Shown: positions 15,116 through 24,043, counted from the first letter of the stretch. The stretch is DNA of 64,000 nt from Methylophilaceae bacterium (GCA_013141125.1 JABFRO010000001.1:434001-498000); one strand, 5' to 3'. Translations and numbers: made by a program. The notes: generated from the sequence alone by a model not told the origin.

Positions 15116-17305
15116 TTAAATCCGTACTGTTCTTGGGGCATTCAGGTTGCAGCCTGAATGCCCTTCTCCTTGCTGGGTTTTCTCTATGAATCTTCTTAGT
15201 TCTGCATCCTCCTTTTCTTTACGTTTGCGTTCCAATTCGTTGTTTTCTTGTGTGTTTTCTTCTTCAAAGCGCGTTGGCGCTGGTTTCCTCTTGGTGATTA
15301 CTCCGCTTTGTTTGTCCAAAATATCGCCGTTGTCCTGCTCCTCATAGCGGCTTACAGGTGTGCTTGGTGATTCAGGTAGCAGCTTTAATCCCATATTGAC
15401 CGCGCTTGCCAGCAAATCCGGCATTCCGCGATTAGGCGCCTCCAATTGTGCGGGGTTTCCGGCGGCTTGCTGCGTTAGCTCCCAGGCTTGTGCCTTGGTT
15501 TGCTTTATTACTTTGGAACGCCGTTTGTTAGTTTCAGCGGCTGCATTTTCGTTATAAAACTGGATACAGGCCTTATGCATGGCATCTCCCAGATAGCGCG
15601 CACCTTCATAAATCAGCGCTGGTGCGTTGGGGTCGGATATATCCGGCAAAATATCATAAGTAAAGCCGCGCTTAACTTCCTCATTAGCCTCGTCCGGCTC
15701 ATAAAAAACCTTGCCATAACCTGGTATCGTGACTTCAAAAACGCGTTGCTGGCTTAAAGTGCGCGAGAATATCCGGTGGCGCATGGCTCTAAGATGTTCG
15801 ACGCTAGCCGGGCGTAATACATGCTCTTTCATAAGCGCTTCATACAAGGCCATCGGGCATTTTTCCTCCATGCCATTCCCTCTATGCTTGCCTAATTCCC
15901 CGCGTGAAAACTCGCCCAGGGTGTCGTTAAGGCGCTGCACATATTCTTCAATAGGAAGGGCGTGTTCTTCACTGCAATTTTCCGGGCGTTCTACGGGATT
16001 ACGCCCGGTATAGGAACGGCCACTCAATTTGTGCATATTGTCAATAATCACATTCCAAAAGGATTCGATTGGCTTGGCTGCGCCGTGGTAAGGCGTTGCC
16101 CAGCGTACAGCTATTCCCATTCTTGTAAGTGCCCCCACAGGCTGCCCCTTTACTACTGAATGCCGTACTGTACTTTTTTGGCCGCCTGTAAATGCTATAT
16201 TGGAATACTCGGTTCCGTTATCCAAGGTGAAGTTTTCTGGGGTGGTTCCAGTGCGTTCGCAGGCTCTTTTAAATGTCTCCATAACCAATTCTGCATTGGT
16301 GGTGTGATATACCTTAAACGCCAATGGCATCCGCGTTCTTATATCCCTGATTAACACAATCCATGGGCGCGCAACCGTTCTATCCGGCCATCTGCAAAAA
16401 ACATCAACCACATGCCCGTCCGACTCCCAGCCCTCATGAATTTTTAGGCTTTTATAATCCCGCTTTTGGTGTGGGGTGCTTTCCTTGAGCTTAGTTTCGC
16501 CTTCACGTAACAGGATTTTTAAATTTTCAGGTACTTCTCTTTCCCAGCGGCGTTCAAAGGTTTTGCAGCATGGTAGAGCTCCCCAGCCCTTGGCGTTGGC
16601 CTCTTTAAGCATTAAGCGATAAATGACGGTGGCATCTGGTTTTGATTGCTGACCATAGCGACTCTGGAAAAAAAACCAGGCATCAATATGTATATCGTCT
16701 TTTGCGCGCCCTTCATGATCTGGTGCCAGTAAGGTTTCCCAATGGGTGCGCGGGGCGTTTCCAATTTTATTAAGCCAGCGGTAAAGGGTAGGCTTGGAAA
16801 CGCGTTGTTGCAGCTGGAAAAGTGCACTTTTTACTTTAAATCCTGCCTCAATTAAAGCCTTATAATCCGTCACAATAGATAATCGCCGCTGCGCTTCATC
16901 CTTGATACTGCCTGGTTTGCGGCTGTATTCATCCGCCATGCCCTGATAAATGGAATCATCAATGGTGGCGGGTTCTTGCGGTTTTATCACATCTGAAAGG
17001 TTCGATTTTATGCTTTTCTTTTGATCTATCCAGTAATTGGCTTGCGCGGCTTCTGGAAGGCTGGTGAGGAGGATTCTATATTGTGTTCCGCCATTCCCTT
17101 TTCCCTGTTGATAAGTAAAAATGCCATTCCTGAATTTTCCGCCGTTATCTTTACATGCCTTCCGAATTGCCTGCTGACTCACTCCAAGAAAGCCCGAAGC
17201 TTCTGCAACAGATAACCAAATAACCTTAGTTGAAATTGCAACTTTTTCATGGCTTTTATTTTGGCGTGAATTTTCATTAGTTATTGACTTACATTTATTT
17301 TCCAT
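15116..17305 (-). CDS. MuA-like DDE transposase
   Basis: A 729-residue transposase. Residues about 28-95 are a Mu-type winged helix for end or enhancer binding (LSVAEASGFLGVSQQAIRKA). Residues about 195-260 form an internal DNA-binding domain. The DDE core has D296 (ESDGHVVDVF), D362 (TLDNGTEYSN) and E414 (HGAAKPIESFW). A beta-barrel and a charged C-terminal tail that would contact B follow. All catalytic residues are present and the length exceeds MuA (663), so it looks functional. It acts on the terminal sites at 9831 and 18418. Confidence 0.92.
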   Translation of the reverse strand: MENKCKSITNENSRQNKSHEKVAISTKVIWLSVAEASGFLGVSQQAIRKACKDNGGKFRNGIFTYQQGKGNGGTQYRILLTSLPEAAQANYWIDQKKSIKSNLSDVIKPQEPATIDDSIYQGMADEYSRKPGSIKDEAQRRLSIVTDYKALIEAGFKVKSALFQLQQRVSKPTLYRWLNKIGNAPRTHWETLLAPDHEGRAKDDIHIDAWFFFQSRYGQQSKPDATVIYRLMLKEANAKGWGALPCCKTFERRWEREVPENLKILLREGETKLKESTPHQKRDYKSLKIHEGWESDGHVVDVFCRWPDRTVARPWIVLIRDIRTRMPLAFKVYHTTNAELVMETFKRACERTGTTPENFTLDNGTEYSNIAFTGGQKSTVRHSVVKGQPVGALTRMGIAVRWATPYHGAAKPIESFWNVIIDNMHKLSGRSYTGRNPVERPENCSEEHALPIEEYVQRLNDTLGEFSRGELGKHRGNGMEEKCPMALYEALMKEHVLRPASVEHLRAMRHRIFSRTLSQQRVFEVTIPGYGKVFYEPDEANEEVKRGFTYDILPDISDPNAPALIYEGARYLGDAMHKACIQFYNENAAAETNKRRSKVIKQTKAQAWELTQQAAGNPAQLEAPNRGMPDLLASAVNMGLKLLPESPSTPVSRYEEQDNGDILDKQSGVITKRKPAPTRFEEENTQENNELERKRKEKEDAELRRFIEKTQQGEGHSGCNLNAPRTVRI

Positions 17306-17320
17306 TTAGTTGGCGACTCG

Positions 17321-17527
17321 CTAATCAATAGCTTTCCCTTCTTTAATACCAAGAACAACAGCTATATTGTGGGATTGTCCTATGTTGTAACCCCTTGAGC
17401 CATATAAAACTGATTTAACTGTTTGTGGTTTAAATCCGTTATTAATTGCCCAATTGCTGACACTTAAACCCTCCATGCGAATGGATTCGCGCGCCTCTTT
17501 TAAAGTTAGTAACTTTTGCTCTTTCAT
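17321..17527 (-). CDS. Ner-like DNA-binding protein
   Basis: A 68-residue protein (start at MKEQKLL; upstream ATG codons also lack a clear ribosome site). The helix-turn-helix-like core SVSNWAINNGFKPQTVKSVL and the end HNIAVVLGIKEGKAID match the second copy at 10619. Divergent from the repressor and upstream of A, it occupies the position of ner, which in Mu represses early transcription. Confidence 0.7.
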   Translation of the reverse strand: MKEQKLLTLKEARESIRMEGLSVSNWAINNGFKPQTVKSVLYGSRGYNIGQSHNIAVVLGIKEGKAID

Positions 17528-17631
17528 AATAAAATTAACCATAAGTGAACTATATGTAGCCATTATGCACACATATCAGGGCATATGCAACATTATCGTA
17601 AATAATCAAACAGATTTAAGGAATATTAAAC

Positions 17632-18090
17632 ATGAGCATTGCTAAAAGACTTGAAGATGAGCGCAAGCGCTTGGGGAAAACTCAAGAAGAATGGGCGCAT
17701 TTAACAGGCGTACATAGGAACACCCAAATAAAATATGAGCGTGGAATAGTTACCCCTAATGCTGATTATTTTGCATTAATAAGTACAAATGGCGCTGATG
17801 TTAACTACATTATTACAGGGGAAAAATCAGCTAAAAGTTTTTTTGTGGATAATAAAGGTGAGGTGATTGTAAGACCCGCTGTTGAACTCGAACGGGAATG
17901 CGCTATTGCCTATAATTCGGTGTTAGCGCTTGAGGCTGCACTTGTGGTGATGGGTAGGAATCTCAATCCTCATCAAAAAGCCAGCTGCGTGAGGATGTTG
18001 TTTCGATTATCCTGGCCACATGGAGCAATAGATAAACCAATGATTGATGATGTTATCTCTCTGGCAATGCCTCACGACGATGAAAAATGA
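17632..18090 (+). CDS. Phage repressor, XRE-type
   Basis: A 152-residue protein with an N-terminal XRE helix-turn-helix (KRLGKTQEEWAHLTGVHRNT and IKYERGIVTP), then a helical C-terminal domain. It has AAGGAAT before ATG 17632. It is divergent from the Ner-like gene, with an AT-rich 100-base gap that must hold the switch operators. It lies about 330 bases from the element's right end, as Mu's c gene lies beside attL. No RecA-type cleavage motif is evident. Confidence 0.8.
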   Translation: MSIAKRLEDERKRLGKTQEEWAHLTGVHRNTQIKYERGIVTPNADYFALISTNGADVNYIITGEKSAKSFFVDNKGEVIVRPAVELERECAIAYNSVLALEAALVVMGRNLNPHQKASCVRMLFRLSWPHGAIDKPMIDDVISLAMPHDDEK

Positions 18091-18278
18091 AGGCATTGGC
18101 AGAATTATAAACACGATGATATTAAATCAAGCTAGACGGGTTGTTATTTCATGATAAAGGATAGGATCATGGATGAAGCTATTATTAAGGAAATACGTAG
18201 GCTAGATTTTATCTAAAATTCCCTTTGGTTCTGTTGTTTTATTTTCACGCAAGTTATATTTAAATTGCTCTTATTTTT

Positions 18279-18296
18279 AGTCTCATTTCATCTGTC
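18279..18296 (-). repeat. Right-end transposase site R2
   Basis: AGTCTCATTTCATCTGTC, the reverse complement of the L3-type site at 10068-10084, with almost full identity. Confidence 0.75.
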
Positions 18297-18399
18297 TAAC
18301 AACCCATGAATTTGAAAAAAGTCTCAAACCTAAATTTCATTCTCATCCTGCCAAGTCCTTGATAGGATTGCTTCTTCCAGATTGATTGGTTTTCTTTGT

Positions 18400-18418
18400 A
18401 GTCTCATTCCATCTGTCC
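18400..18418 (-). repeat. Right-end transposase site R1 (terminal)
   Basis: AGTCTCATTCCATCTGTCC is the exact reverse complement of the left terminal site 9831-9849. It overlaps the final codons of the hemerythrin gene. Confidence 0.9.
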
Positions 18419-18874
18419 CCCCTCATCTGAACATCTACGAACATATTGAGCAATTTGGATATCTTCATGCAAAATGTGATTTAATAGCCAGCCTTTAATA
18501 AATGACACGACTTCATCTGGTTCTGCGCGTCCTTGTGCTACACGATCTGAAAGAACTGTGAATTCAAATAATAGTTCAGAGTGAATATGCTGATGTTGAT
18601 TAACATTGAGATAGCCGCAGTCAAGCATGACATTTTCTTCACTAATAAAATGGAATTCAGCGTACTTTTTTAATTCCATTAACGTTCTAAACATGTATTC
18701 CTTGGTCACTCCTTGCGCGATGGATTTTATTAGCTTATTTAGTATCATCAAGAAGATACGGTGTTGGGAATCTATGAGCTCATGACCAATTTCATAACTT
18801 TTATCCCAAGGAATAACCTCAGGTTCGGCTTTCAAATTTTGTTTGGTGCCAGGGAAGAATTTGCTGAATATCAT
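18404..18874 (-). CDS. Bacteriohemerythrin, 3' end supplied by transposon
   Basis: A 156-residue single-domain hemerythrin, a non-heme di-iron oxygen-binding protein. Visible ligands are H38, H75 and E79 (HFISE), H94 and H98 (HQHIH), and H133 with D138 (HILHED), the full set. In methylotrophs and methanotrophs such proteins have been proposed to supply oxygen to enzymes. The last residues GGQME and the TGA are encoded by the terminal repeat of the Mu-like element, so the original C-terminus was replaced; the fold should be complete. Its start overlaps the stop of the HerA-like gene by four bases. Confidence 0.85.
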   Translation of the reverse strand: MIFSKFFPGTKQNLKAEPEVIPWDKSYEIGHELIDSQHRIFLMILNKLIKSIAQGVTKEYMFRTLMELKKYAEFHFISEENVMLDCGYLNVNQHQHIHSELLFEFTVLSDRVAQGRAEPDEVVSFIKGWLLNHILHEDIQIAQYVRRCSDEGGQME

Positions 18875-20385
18875 CGGCGTTTACCACCAAAAATTGATCC
18901 CAATACACCGCGCAAAACTTGCCGACCAATTTCCGAGCCTATGGTACGTGCGGCGCTTTTGGCAACGGTAGCCAGGATGCTATCCGGTTGACGGTCTACG
19001 GGTTTACGTGGCGATTGATTTTCTTGTTTGCCATTACTGAACAAACCTCCCCAGTCGAACCCTCCATTATCTTCGCCAGCTTTGATGACGACGGTTTCAT
19101 TTGCAGATTGAACCACGCGGCTTTTCAGAATCTCATAGGCCGATTCGCGGTCTACGCTTTTTTCATAATGTCCGTAGATAAACGAGCTTTGTATACTGCT
19201 TAGTCGTTCAGTATCAGTGATAGCGCCCAAGCGGCTCGCCGGCGGACAGATCCTGGCGCGTTCCACTGGAGTAGGTATGCCTTTTTCATCAAGAAATGAG
19301 ACTAAAGCTTCACCTACAGCCAGCTCGGTGATAGCGGTGGCTACATTAATTTTGGGATTGGTACGGAAGGTTTCGGCAGCGGATTTGACGGCTTTTTGAT
19401 CGCGCGGGGTAAATGCGCGGAGTGCGTGTTGAACGCGATTACCTAATTGTCCCAACACAATATCCGGTATATCAAGCGGGTTTTGGCTGACAAAATAAAT
19501 ACCCACACCTTTGGAGCGTATCAAACGTACCACTTGCTCGATTTTTCTCATAAGCGCTGGCGGTGCATCGTTAAACAGCAAATGCGCTTCATCGAAGAAA
19601 AACACCAGCTTAGGTCGCTCCACATCCCCTACTTCCGGTAGCTTTTCAAATAGTTCGGAAAGTAACCACAGCAATAATGTGGCATACACACGTGGCGAAT
19701 TGTATAACTGATCTGCCGCTAGAATGTTGATGACACCACGTCCCTGGTTATCTGTTTGCATCAAGTCATCCAGATTTAGTCCTGGCTCACCGAAAAGTTT
19801 ATCTGCGCCCTCTTGCTCTAACTGTAGTAAAGCACGCTGTATCGCACCCACACTAGCTACAGAAATATTGCCATATTCAGCAGTATATTCTGATGCATTT
19901 TCAGCAGCTTGCTGCATCATGGCGCGCAAATCCTTGAGATCCAGCAGCAACCAACCTTTGTCATCGGCTATTTTAAATACGGCATTGAGTACACCAGCCT
20001 GCACTTCATTCAAATTCAGTATGCGTGCTAGTAGCAAAGACCCCATTTCAGTAATTGTAGTGTGTAAGGGATGCCCTTTCACCCCGAATATATCCCAAAA
20101 ACAGACGGTACTCGCAGCATATGTAAAGTTTTCAAGTTCTAGCTGTTTGACCTTGGCATCAATTTTTGGGTTTTCGCCCCCTGCCCGGCTCATGCCAGCT
20201 AAATCACCTTTCACATCCGCCATAAAAACCGGCACACCAATACGTGAAAACTGTTCAGCCAACGTTTGCAGAGTAACGGTTTTTCCGGTACCGGTGGCTC
20301 CTGCGATCAATCCATGACGATTGGCCATGCATGATAATAGATATAATGGTTTACTGCTTTTGGCGATCAGGAGAGATACAGTCAT
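18871..20385 (-). CDS. HerA/VirB4-like ATPase, DUF853 (YjgR) family
   Basis: A 504-residue cytosolic ATPase with Walker A GATGTGKT at residues 29-36, FMADVKGDLAGMSR, and a Walker B region LVFFFDEAHLLFNDAP. YjgR-like proteins are widespread and their precise role is unknown; a DNA-translocating or helicase-like function is inferred from the HerA fold. The C-terminal ~90 residues are low-complexity and end in a basic segment. Confidence 0.8.
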   Translation of the reverse strand: MTVSLLIAKSSKPLYLLSCMANRHGLIAGATGTGKTVTLQTLAEQFSRIGVPVFMADVKGDLAGMSRAGGENPKIDAKVKQLELENFTYAASTVCFWDIFGVKGHPLHTTITEMGSLLLARILNLNEVQAGVLNAVFKIADDKGWLLLDLKDLRAMMQQAAENASEYTAEYGNISVASVGAIQRALLQLEQEGADKLFGEPGLNLDDLMQTDNQGRGVINILAADQLYNSPRVYATLLLWLLSELFEKLPEVGDVERPKLVFFFDEAHLLFNDAPPALMRKIEQVVRLIRSKGVGIYFVSQNPLDIPDIVLGQLGNRVQHALRAFTPRDQKAVKSAAETFRTNPKINVATAITELAVGEALVSFLDEKGIPTPVERARICPPASRLGAITDTERLSSIQSSFIYGHYEKSVDRESAYEILKSRVVQSANETVVIKAGEDNGGFDWGGLFSNGKQENQSPRKPVDRQPDSILATVAKSAARTIGSEIGRQVLRGVLGSIFGGKRR

Positions 20386-20431
20386 GAAAAACTCTTTATT
20401 TTAGTTATCACAATTACAGTTTTGGCTAGCT

Positions 20432-21085
20432 TTATTGTATTTTGTAGGCATAAACCCATTGTGCTACGGCTTCGAGAGCTGAATCTGTCGCTTGTGTCAA
20501 TGCATACACGCCACCAATCGCATCTGCAGTTTTGGCTGGTTGCTCGCTGGAAAATAGCTGCTGTGCCACAAATCGTCGATCACGTAGTAAGGTAGCACGC
20601 AGTCGCACCACGCCTCGGCTACTATTGGGCGTATCGAAAACTTGGTCGAAGCTTTCCAGCTCCACTCGCAATGACAGCTCAGCCGCAGCGTCATTTATCG
20701 GCAGCACACTGGCATCCTGTGCTAAACGGCTACGTAGGCGTTGTGTTACAAGCTGTGTAGGGGGCATGCTCCAACGGCTATTGGCGTAAGGCTTGGGGGC
20801 TTGTGCATCAGCATAAGCCAAGCGGTAATGCAGCAGCAGGGTTTCCAATCGGCGTGGTGCCTGCACATCGGCCACGGCAAGTACCAGCCTTGAATTTACA
20901 GGCGTGATGACTTGCTGCACATTCGTCACTGAGGCCACAGTAGCTGGAGGCAGACCAAAATCATAGGTATCCGGCCGCTCTTTTGCGCCAGGTAAGCTAC
21001 AGCTTGATATAAAAGCCCCCAAAATAATAATCCCAATGGTAGACGAGTAGTTGCTGACGAAACGAACGGCATGTTGTATTTTCAT
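20432..21085 (-). CDS. ABC-transport auxiliary lipoprotein (PqiC-like)
   Basis: A 217-residue lipoprotein. A hydrophobic signal (IGIIILGAFISSC) ends in a lipobox with Cys at about position 29, followed by the ABC-transport auxiliary domain. It overlaps the MCE gene by four bases. With MCE, ATPase and permease genes it completes a trans-envelope lipid-transport system, where this family forms an outer-membrane-anchored partner. Confidence 0.8.
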   Translation of the reverse strand: MKIQHAVRFVSNYSSTIGIIILGAFISSCSLPGAKERPDTYDFGLPPATVASVTNVQQVITPVNSRLVLAVADVQAPRRLETLLLHYRLAYADAQAPKPYANSRWSMPPTQLVTQRLRSRLAQDASVLPINDAAAELSLRVELESFDQVFDTPNSSRGVVRLRATLLRDRRFVAQQLFSSEQPAKTADAIGGVYALTQATDSALEAVAQWVYAYKIQ

Positions 21086-22065
21086 TGTGACACTCCTTCA
21101 TAGTCCTGCTCGCCTGGTCCTGGGCGAATTTTTGCCTCGCCGAAGATCAGGCTTTGTGGATTTCCGCTCAGGGCATCAACGGCTCTATCCACTGCGCGTA
21201 CCGCTTGCGCGCCATCTTCTGCCAACTGATTAAGAAGCGGCAGTGTTTCAGTTGAAAAAACAGCCGTTGTTTTACCCAAGGTAAGGGCAGATTCCCTAAC
21301 TGATCCGGTCGCCAGATCAAAACGGGCAAGACTTGCATTAAAACGCTCTAGTGCCCCTTCGGGTGCCTGGATTTTAACCATCAGGCCAGAGAAATCCTGC
21401 GCCATGCCTTTGAACGAACCTAGTGTTTTATGCGCATCACTGACTACCTGTGGCAGGCCTTCCAGTGCGGGTTGCAGTTTGCTCGCCAGTTTGCCGATAC
21501 TCACCGTCGTATCATCCAGACTGGATAGGGTGTGCATCAATACTTTTTGATTTTCGGCATCCAACAGCTGATTCAAGCGCCGTGCAGCTGCATCCAATTG
21601 TATTAACAAGCCTTCGCTACCACCTGATAATTTATCTAACAAGCCCGGACGTAGTTCAATGCGTGCCAGTTTGTCAGCATCAGTAGGCAACCTATTTAGT
21701 GGTGAATTCTGCGCGATTTTCCCATCATCATCCAGCTGTATATAGGCCAATCCGGTAACGCCCTGGTAACCCAATGTCGCAAAAGTAGAACGAGTAATCG
21801 GTGTTCCTTTTTCTACGGCGATACGCACCAGAATTTGTCCTGCCACCTTGGGATCAAAGCTAATATTTTCCACCTTGCCTATATCCAAGCCGCGATAACG
21901 TACGGCCGATTCTTTAGACAGTCCGGAAACGGAAGCTTTTGTGACAAGCTCATAAGGCAGGCGCTCTTTGGTATCTCGATCAAACCAGAGCGCAATGAGC
22001 GTTAAAGCAATGCCCAGCGCAATGATAAACAATCCTGCAATTAATGCATGGGACTTATTTTCCAT
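21082..22065 (-). CDS. MlaD-type MCE protein
   Basis: A 327-residue protein with one N-terminal membrane helix (about residues 9-28), then an MCE domain (ELVTKASVSGLSKESAVRYRG, DIGKVENISFDP, TLGYQGVTGLAYIQL). A long helical C-terminal region may form a tunnel toward the outer membrane. It is longer than E. coli MlaD (183) and closer to the PqiB/MlaD hybrids of many proteobacteria. Substrate-binding component of the lipid transporter. Confidence 0.85.
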   Translation of the reverse strand: MENKSHALIAGLFIIALGIALTLIALWFDRDTKERLPYELVTKASVSGLSKESAVRYRGLDIGKVENISFDPKVAGQILVRIAVEKGTPITRSTFATLGYQGVTGLAYIQLDDDGKIAQNSPLNRLPTDADKLARIELRPGLLDKLSGGSEGLLIQLDAAARRLNQLLDAENQKVLMHTLSSLDDTTVSIGKLASKLQPALEGLPQVVSDAHKTLGSFKGMAQDFSGLMVKIQAPEGALERFNASLARFDLATGSVRESALTLGKTTAVFSTETLPLLNQLAEDGAQAVRAVDRAVDALSGNPQSLIFGEAKIRPGPGEQDYEGVSQ

Positions 22066-22085
22066 GTTTTATCCTAAAATTAAGC

Positions 22086-22874
22086 CTATGGCTTGCGTAA
22101 ATTTAGCGCAGTCATGGCACGTTGTCCGCGCTCACCAAGAAAAAAACTCTGAATAAAGGGATGCGGTAAAGCCAACACCTCTTTTGGCGATGCGCAGATA
22201 ATAACGTGTTTTTCAGCCAGCACGGCTACGCGCGTACTCAGCTCAAACAATGTATCAAGATCATGCGTAACCATGACAATGGTCAAGCCCAGCGCAGATT
22301 GCAAAGTGCGTATCAGCGATACAAAACTTTCACAACTTTCAGGATCCAGCCCTGCTGTTGGCTCATCCAGAAACAGCAACTCCGGTTCCAAAGCCAAAGC
22401 ACGTGCCAAGGCCACACGCTTGACCATGCCACCGGACAAGTCAGATGGCATTTTGTCGGCATCTGCTGACAGCAAGCGCACCATATCAAGCTTGAGCATA
22501 ACCAAATCATGAATTAAATTTTCAGGCAGGGTTTTCAACTCACGTAACGGTAGCGCGATGTTATCGAATACGGTCAATGAAGAAAATAATGCGCCATGCT
22601 GAAACAGCATGCCCCAACGATTGCGTGCATTTTCCACATGCTGGCTCACCGAGCCATCCATTAATTCGCCAAAAACTTTAACCTTACCGCGAGTGGGTTG
22701 TTCCAAGCCTATCATTTGCCGCACCAGTGTTGTTTTACCACTGCCAGAACCACCAACTAGCGATAAAATCTCACCACGATGTACATCAAGATTCAAATCC
22801 TGATGAATGACAGAAGAACTATAGATTTTCCATAAATTACGGATTTCGATGATGTTTTCTGTCATCATCGCCAT
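22086..22874 (-). CDS. MlaF-type ABC ATPase
   Basis: A 262-residue ABC ATPase with Walker A GGSGSGKTT, signature LSGGMVKRVALARA, Walker B LLFLDEPTAGLDP and switch histidine in VMVTHD. The LSGGM signature is usual for Mla/Ttg2 ATPases. Its ATG shares a base with the stop of the permease gene. It powers lipid transport through the permease encoded upstream. Confidence 0.88.
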   Translation of the reverse strand: MAMMTENIIEIRNLWKIYSSSVIHQDLNLDVHRGEILSLVGGSGSGKTTLVRQMIGLEQPTRGKVKVFGELMDGSVSQHVENARNRWGMLFQHGALFSSLTVFDNIALPLRELKTLPENLIHDLVMLKLDMVRLLSADADKMPSDLSGGMVKRVALARALALEPELLFLDEPTAGLDPESCESFVSLIRTLQSALGLTIVMVTHDLDTLFELSTRVAVLAEKHVIICASPKEVLALPHPFIQSFFLGERGQRAMTALNLRKP

Positions 22875-24043
22875 CAGATTCCAACGTCTTTGAACAAAAT
22901 GGCAAATACGGCATCGGCCAAAATGACTAGCGTTATTGAAGTTACTACCGAAGCGGTTGTTCCTTCACCCAGACTGGTGGTGTTGGGCTTAATGCGCAAT
23001 CCATAATGGCAAGCGGTGAGCGCGATTAATAGCCCAAATGCAGCGCCTTTACCAACGCCCAGCCACAAATTGGGCAGGCTGACAGCCGCTGGCAAGGTAT
23101 TAATGAAAAAACTGTAAGATAAACCTAGCGCATTTTTAGCTGACACCATGCCGCCAATCAGCGCCATGACATCTGTCCACACCACAATGAGCGGCATGGC
23201 GATCACCAATGCCAAAACGCGCGGCAATATTAATCTGAACCCGTGTGGGATACCCATCACCAGCATGGCATCCAGCTCCTCGGTCACACGCATCACTCCC
23301 AGCTGCGCGGTGATTGCCGAGCCGGATCGTCCCGCAATCAGAATCGCCGCCAACATAGGGCCGAGTTCACGAATAACTGACAAGCCAAGAATATCCACAA
23401 TGTAAATATCCGCGCCAAACAACCTTAGCTGCTGTGAGGAAAGGTATGACAGCACCACGCCAATCAGAAACCCCACTAATGCGGTAATCCCCAATGCCTG
23501 CGCGCCAATATGAAAGACATTGGCTGAAACTTCTCGCCAGGGGCCTCTGAGTGGATGTTTGATGAGCTTGCCAGTATCTAGCGCCAACTGCCCAAGCATC
23601 TGGATAAACCCGACCACATGGTCACTAAACCTGAACAATGCGCCACCTAATGCATACAACCAGGCAAAACGTAATGGGGGCGATTTCAACAGACCAACAT
23701 CACCAAGCTGCGCGAGACGTTCAAAGAGTGCATCGTGGCCAACACCAAGCTGCAAGTGATTTGGCGGCTTCTTACCCCATAAATTCCAAAAAAACTGCGC
23801 GCCCAGATGATCTAATCGGGTAATGCCGGACAAATCCCAATGTACTTTATCGTTATCGCTATTATTTTTAGAGTGCACATGCGCTAATTGTTTTCCGATT
23901 TCATCTAATCGGCCACGTGCAGCCAGTTGTTGTACAATCCAAACGCCTGTAGCGCGCACGGAGATGTCCTGCTTGTCTGCATCAATATGCAAGTTGGGAG
24001 TTGTCAGATCAGACATTAAAAACAACCGTCGAAAATCATTCAA
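22874..24043 (-). CDS. STAS-MlaE fusion permease
   Basis: A 389-residue protein. Residues about 15-115 form a STAS-like domain (WDLSGITRLDHLGAQFFWNLWG), then an MlaE permease domain with about five membrane helices and the conserved GLSVIRELGPMLAAILIAGR and LGVMRVTEELDAM. E. coli encodes the STAS part separately (MlaB); here it is fused. The start at 24043 has AAAGG upstream and overlaps the DUF302 gene. Confidence 0.88.
   Translation of the reverse strand: MNDFRRLFLMSDLTTPNLHIDADKQDISVRATGVWIVQQLAARGRLDEIGKQLAHVHSKNNSDNDKVHWDLSGITRLDHLGAQFFWNLWGKKPPNHLQLGVGHDALFERLAQLGDVGLLKSPPLRFAWLYALGGALFRFSDHVVGFIQMLGQLALDTGKLIKHPLRGPWREVSANVFHIGAQALGITALVGFLIGVVLSYLSSQQLRLFGADIYIVDILGLSVIRELGPMLAAILIAGRSGSAITAQLGVMRVTEELDAMLVMGIPHGFRLILPRVLALVIAMPLIVVWTDVMALIGGMVSAKNALGLSYSFFINTLPAAVSLPNLWLGVGKGAAFGLLIALTACHYGLRIKPNTTSLGEGTTASVVTSITLVILADAVFAILFKDVGI

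Larger units (their letters stand above)
9824..18425. mobile_element. Mu-like transposable element, about 8.6 kb
   Basis: Both ends carry GGACAGATGGAATGAGACT in inverted orientation (9831-9849, and its complement 18400-18418). Seven bases outside each copy lies TGA or its complement, matching the TG/CA ends of Mu-type transposons. Further degenerate sites lie inside each end. The interior holds repressor, Ner-like, MuA, MuB, GemA and Mor genes plus a few small phage genes, and lacks portal, terminase, capsid and tail genes. No 5-bp target duplication is visible (TAAAA left, TCTGA right), so one flank may have been rearranged. It sits between the conjugative element and a chromosomal hemerythrin gene whose 3' end it replaces. 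Confidence 0.8.
18091..18425. other. Right end of the Mu-like element, non-coding
   Basis: No gene. It contains the inverted site R2 (18279-18296), a partial AGTCTCA at about 18320, and terminal site R1 (18400-18418), ending at TCA 18423-18425. A 16-codon frame at about 18170 has AGGAT upstream but is too short to support. Confidence 0.7.

Noticed and set aside
18170-18220. 16-codon frame near the right end of the Mu-like element
   Set aside because: Too short to support, although AGGAT precedes its ATG.
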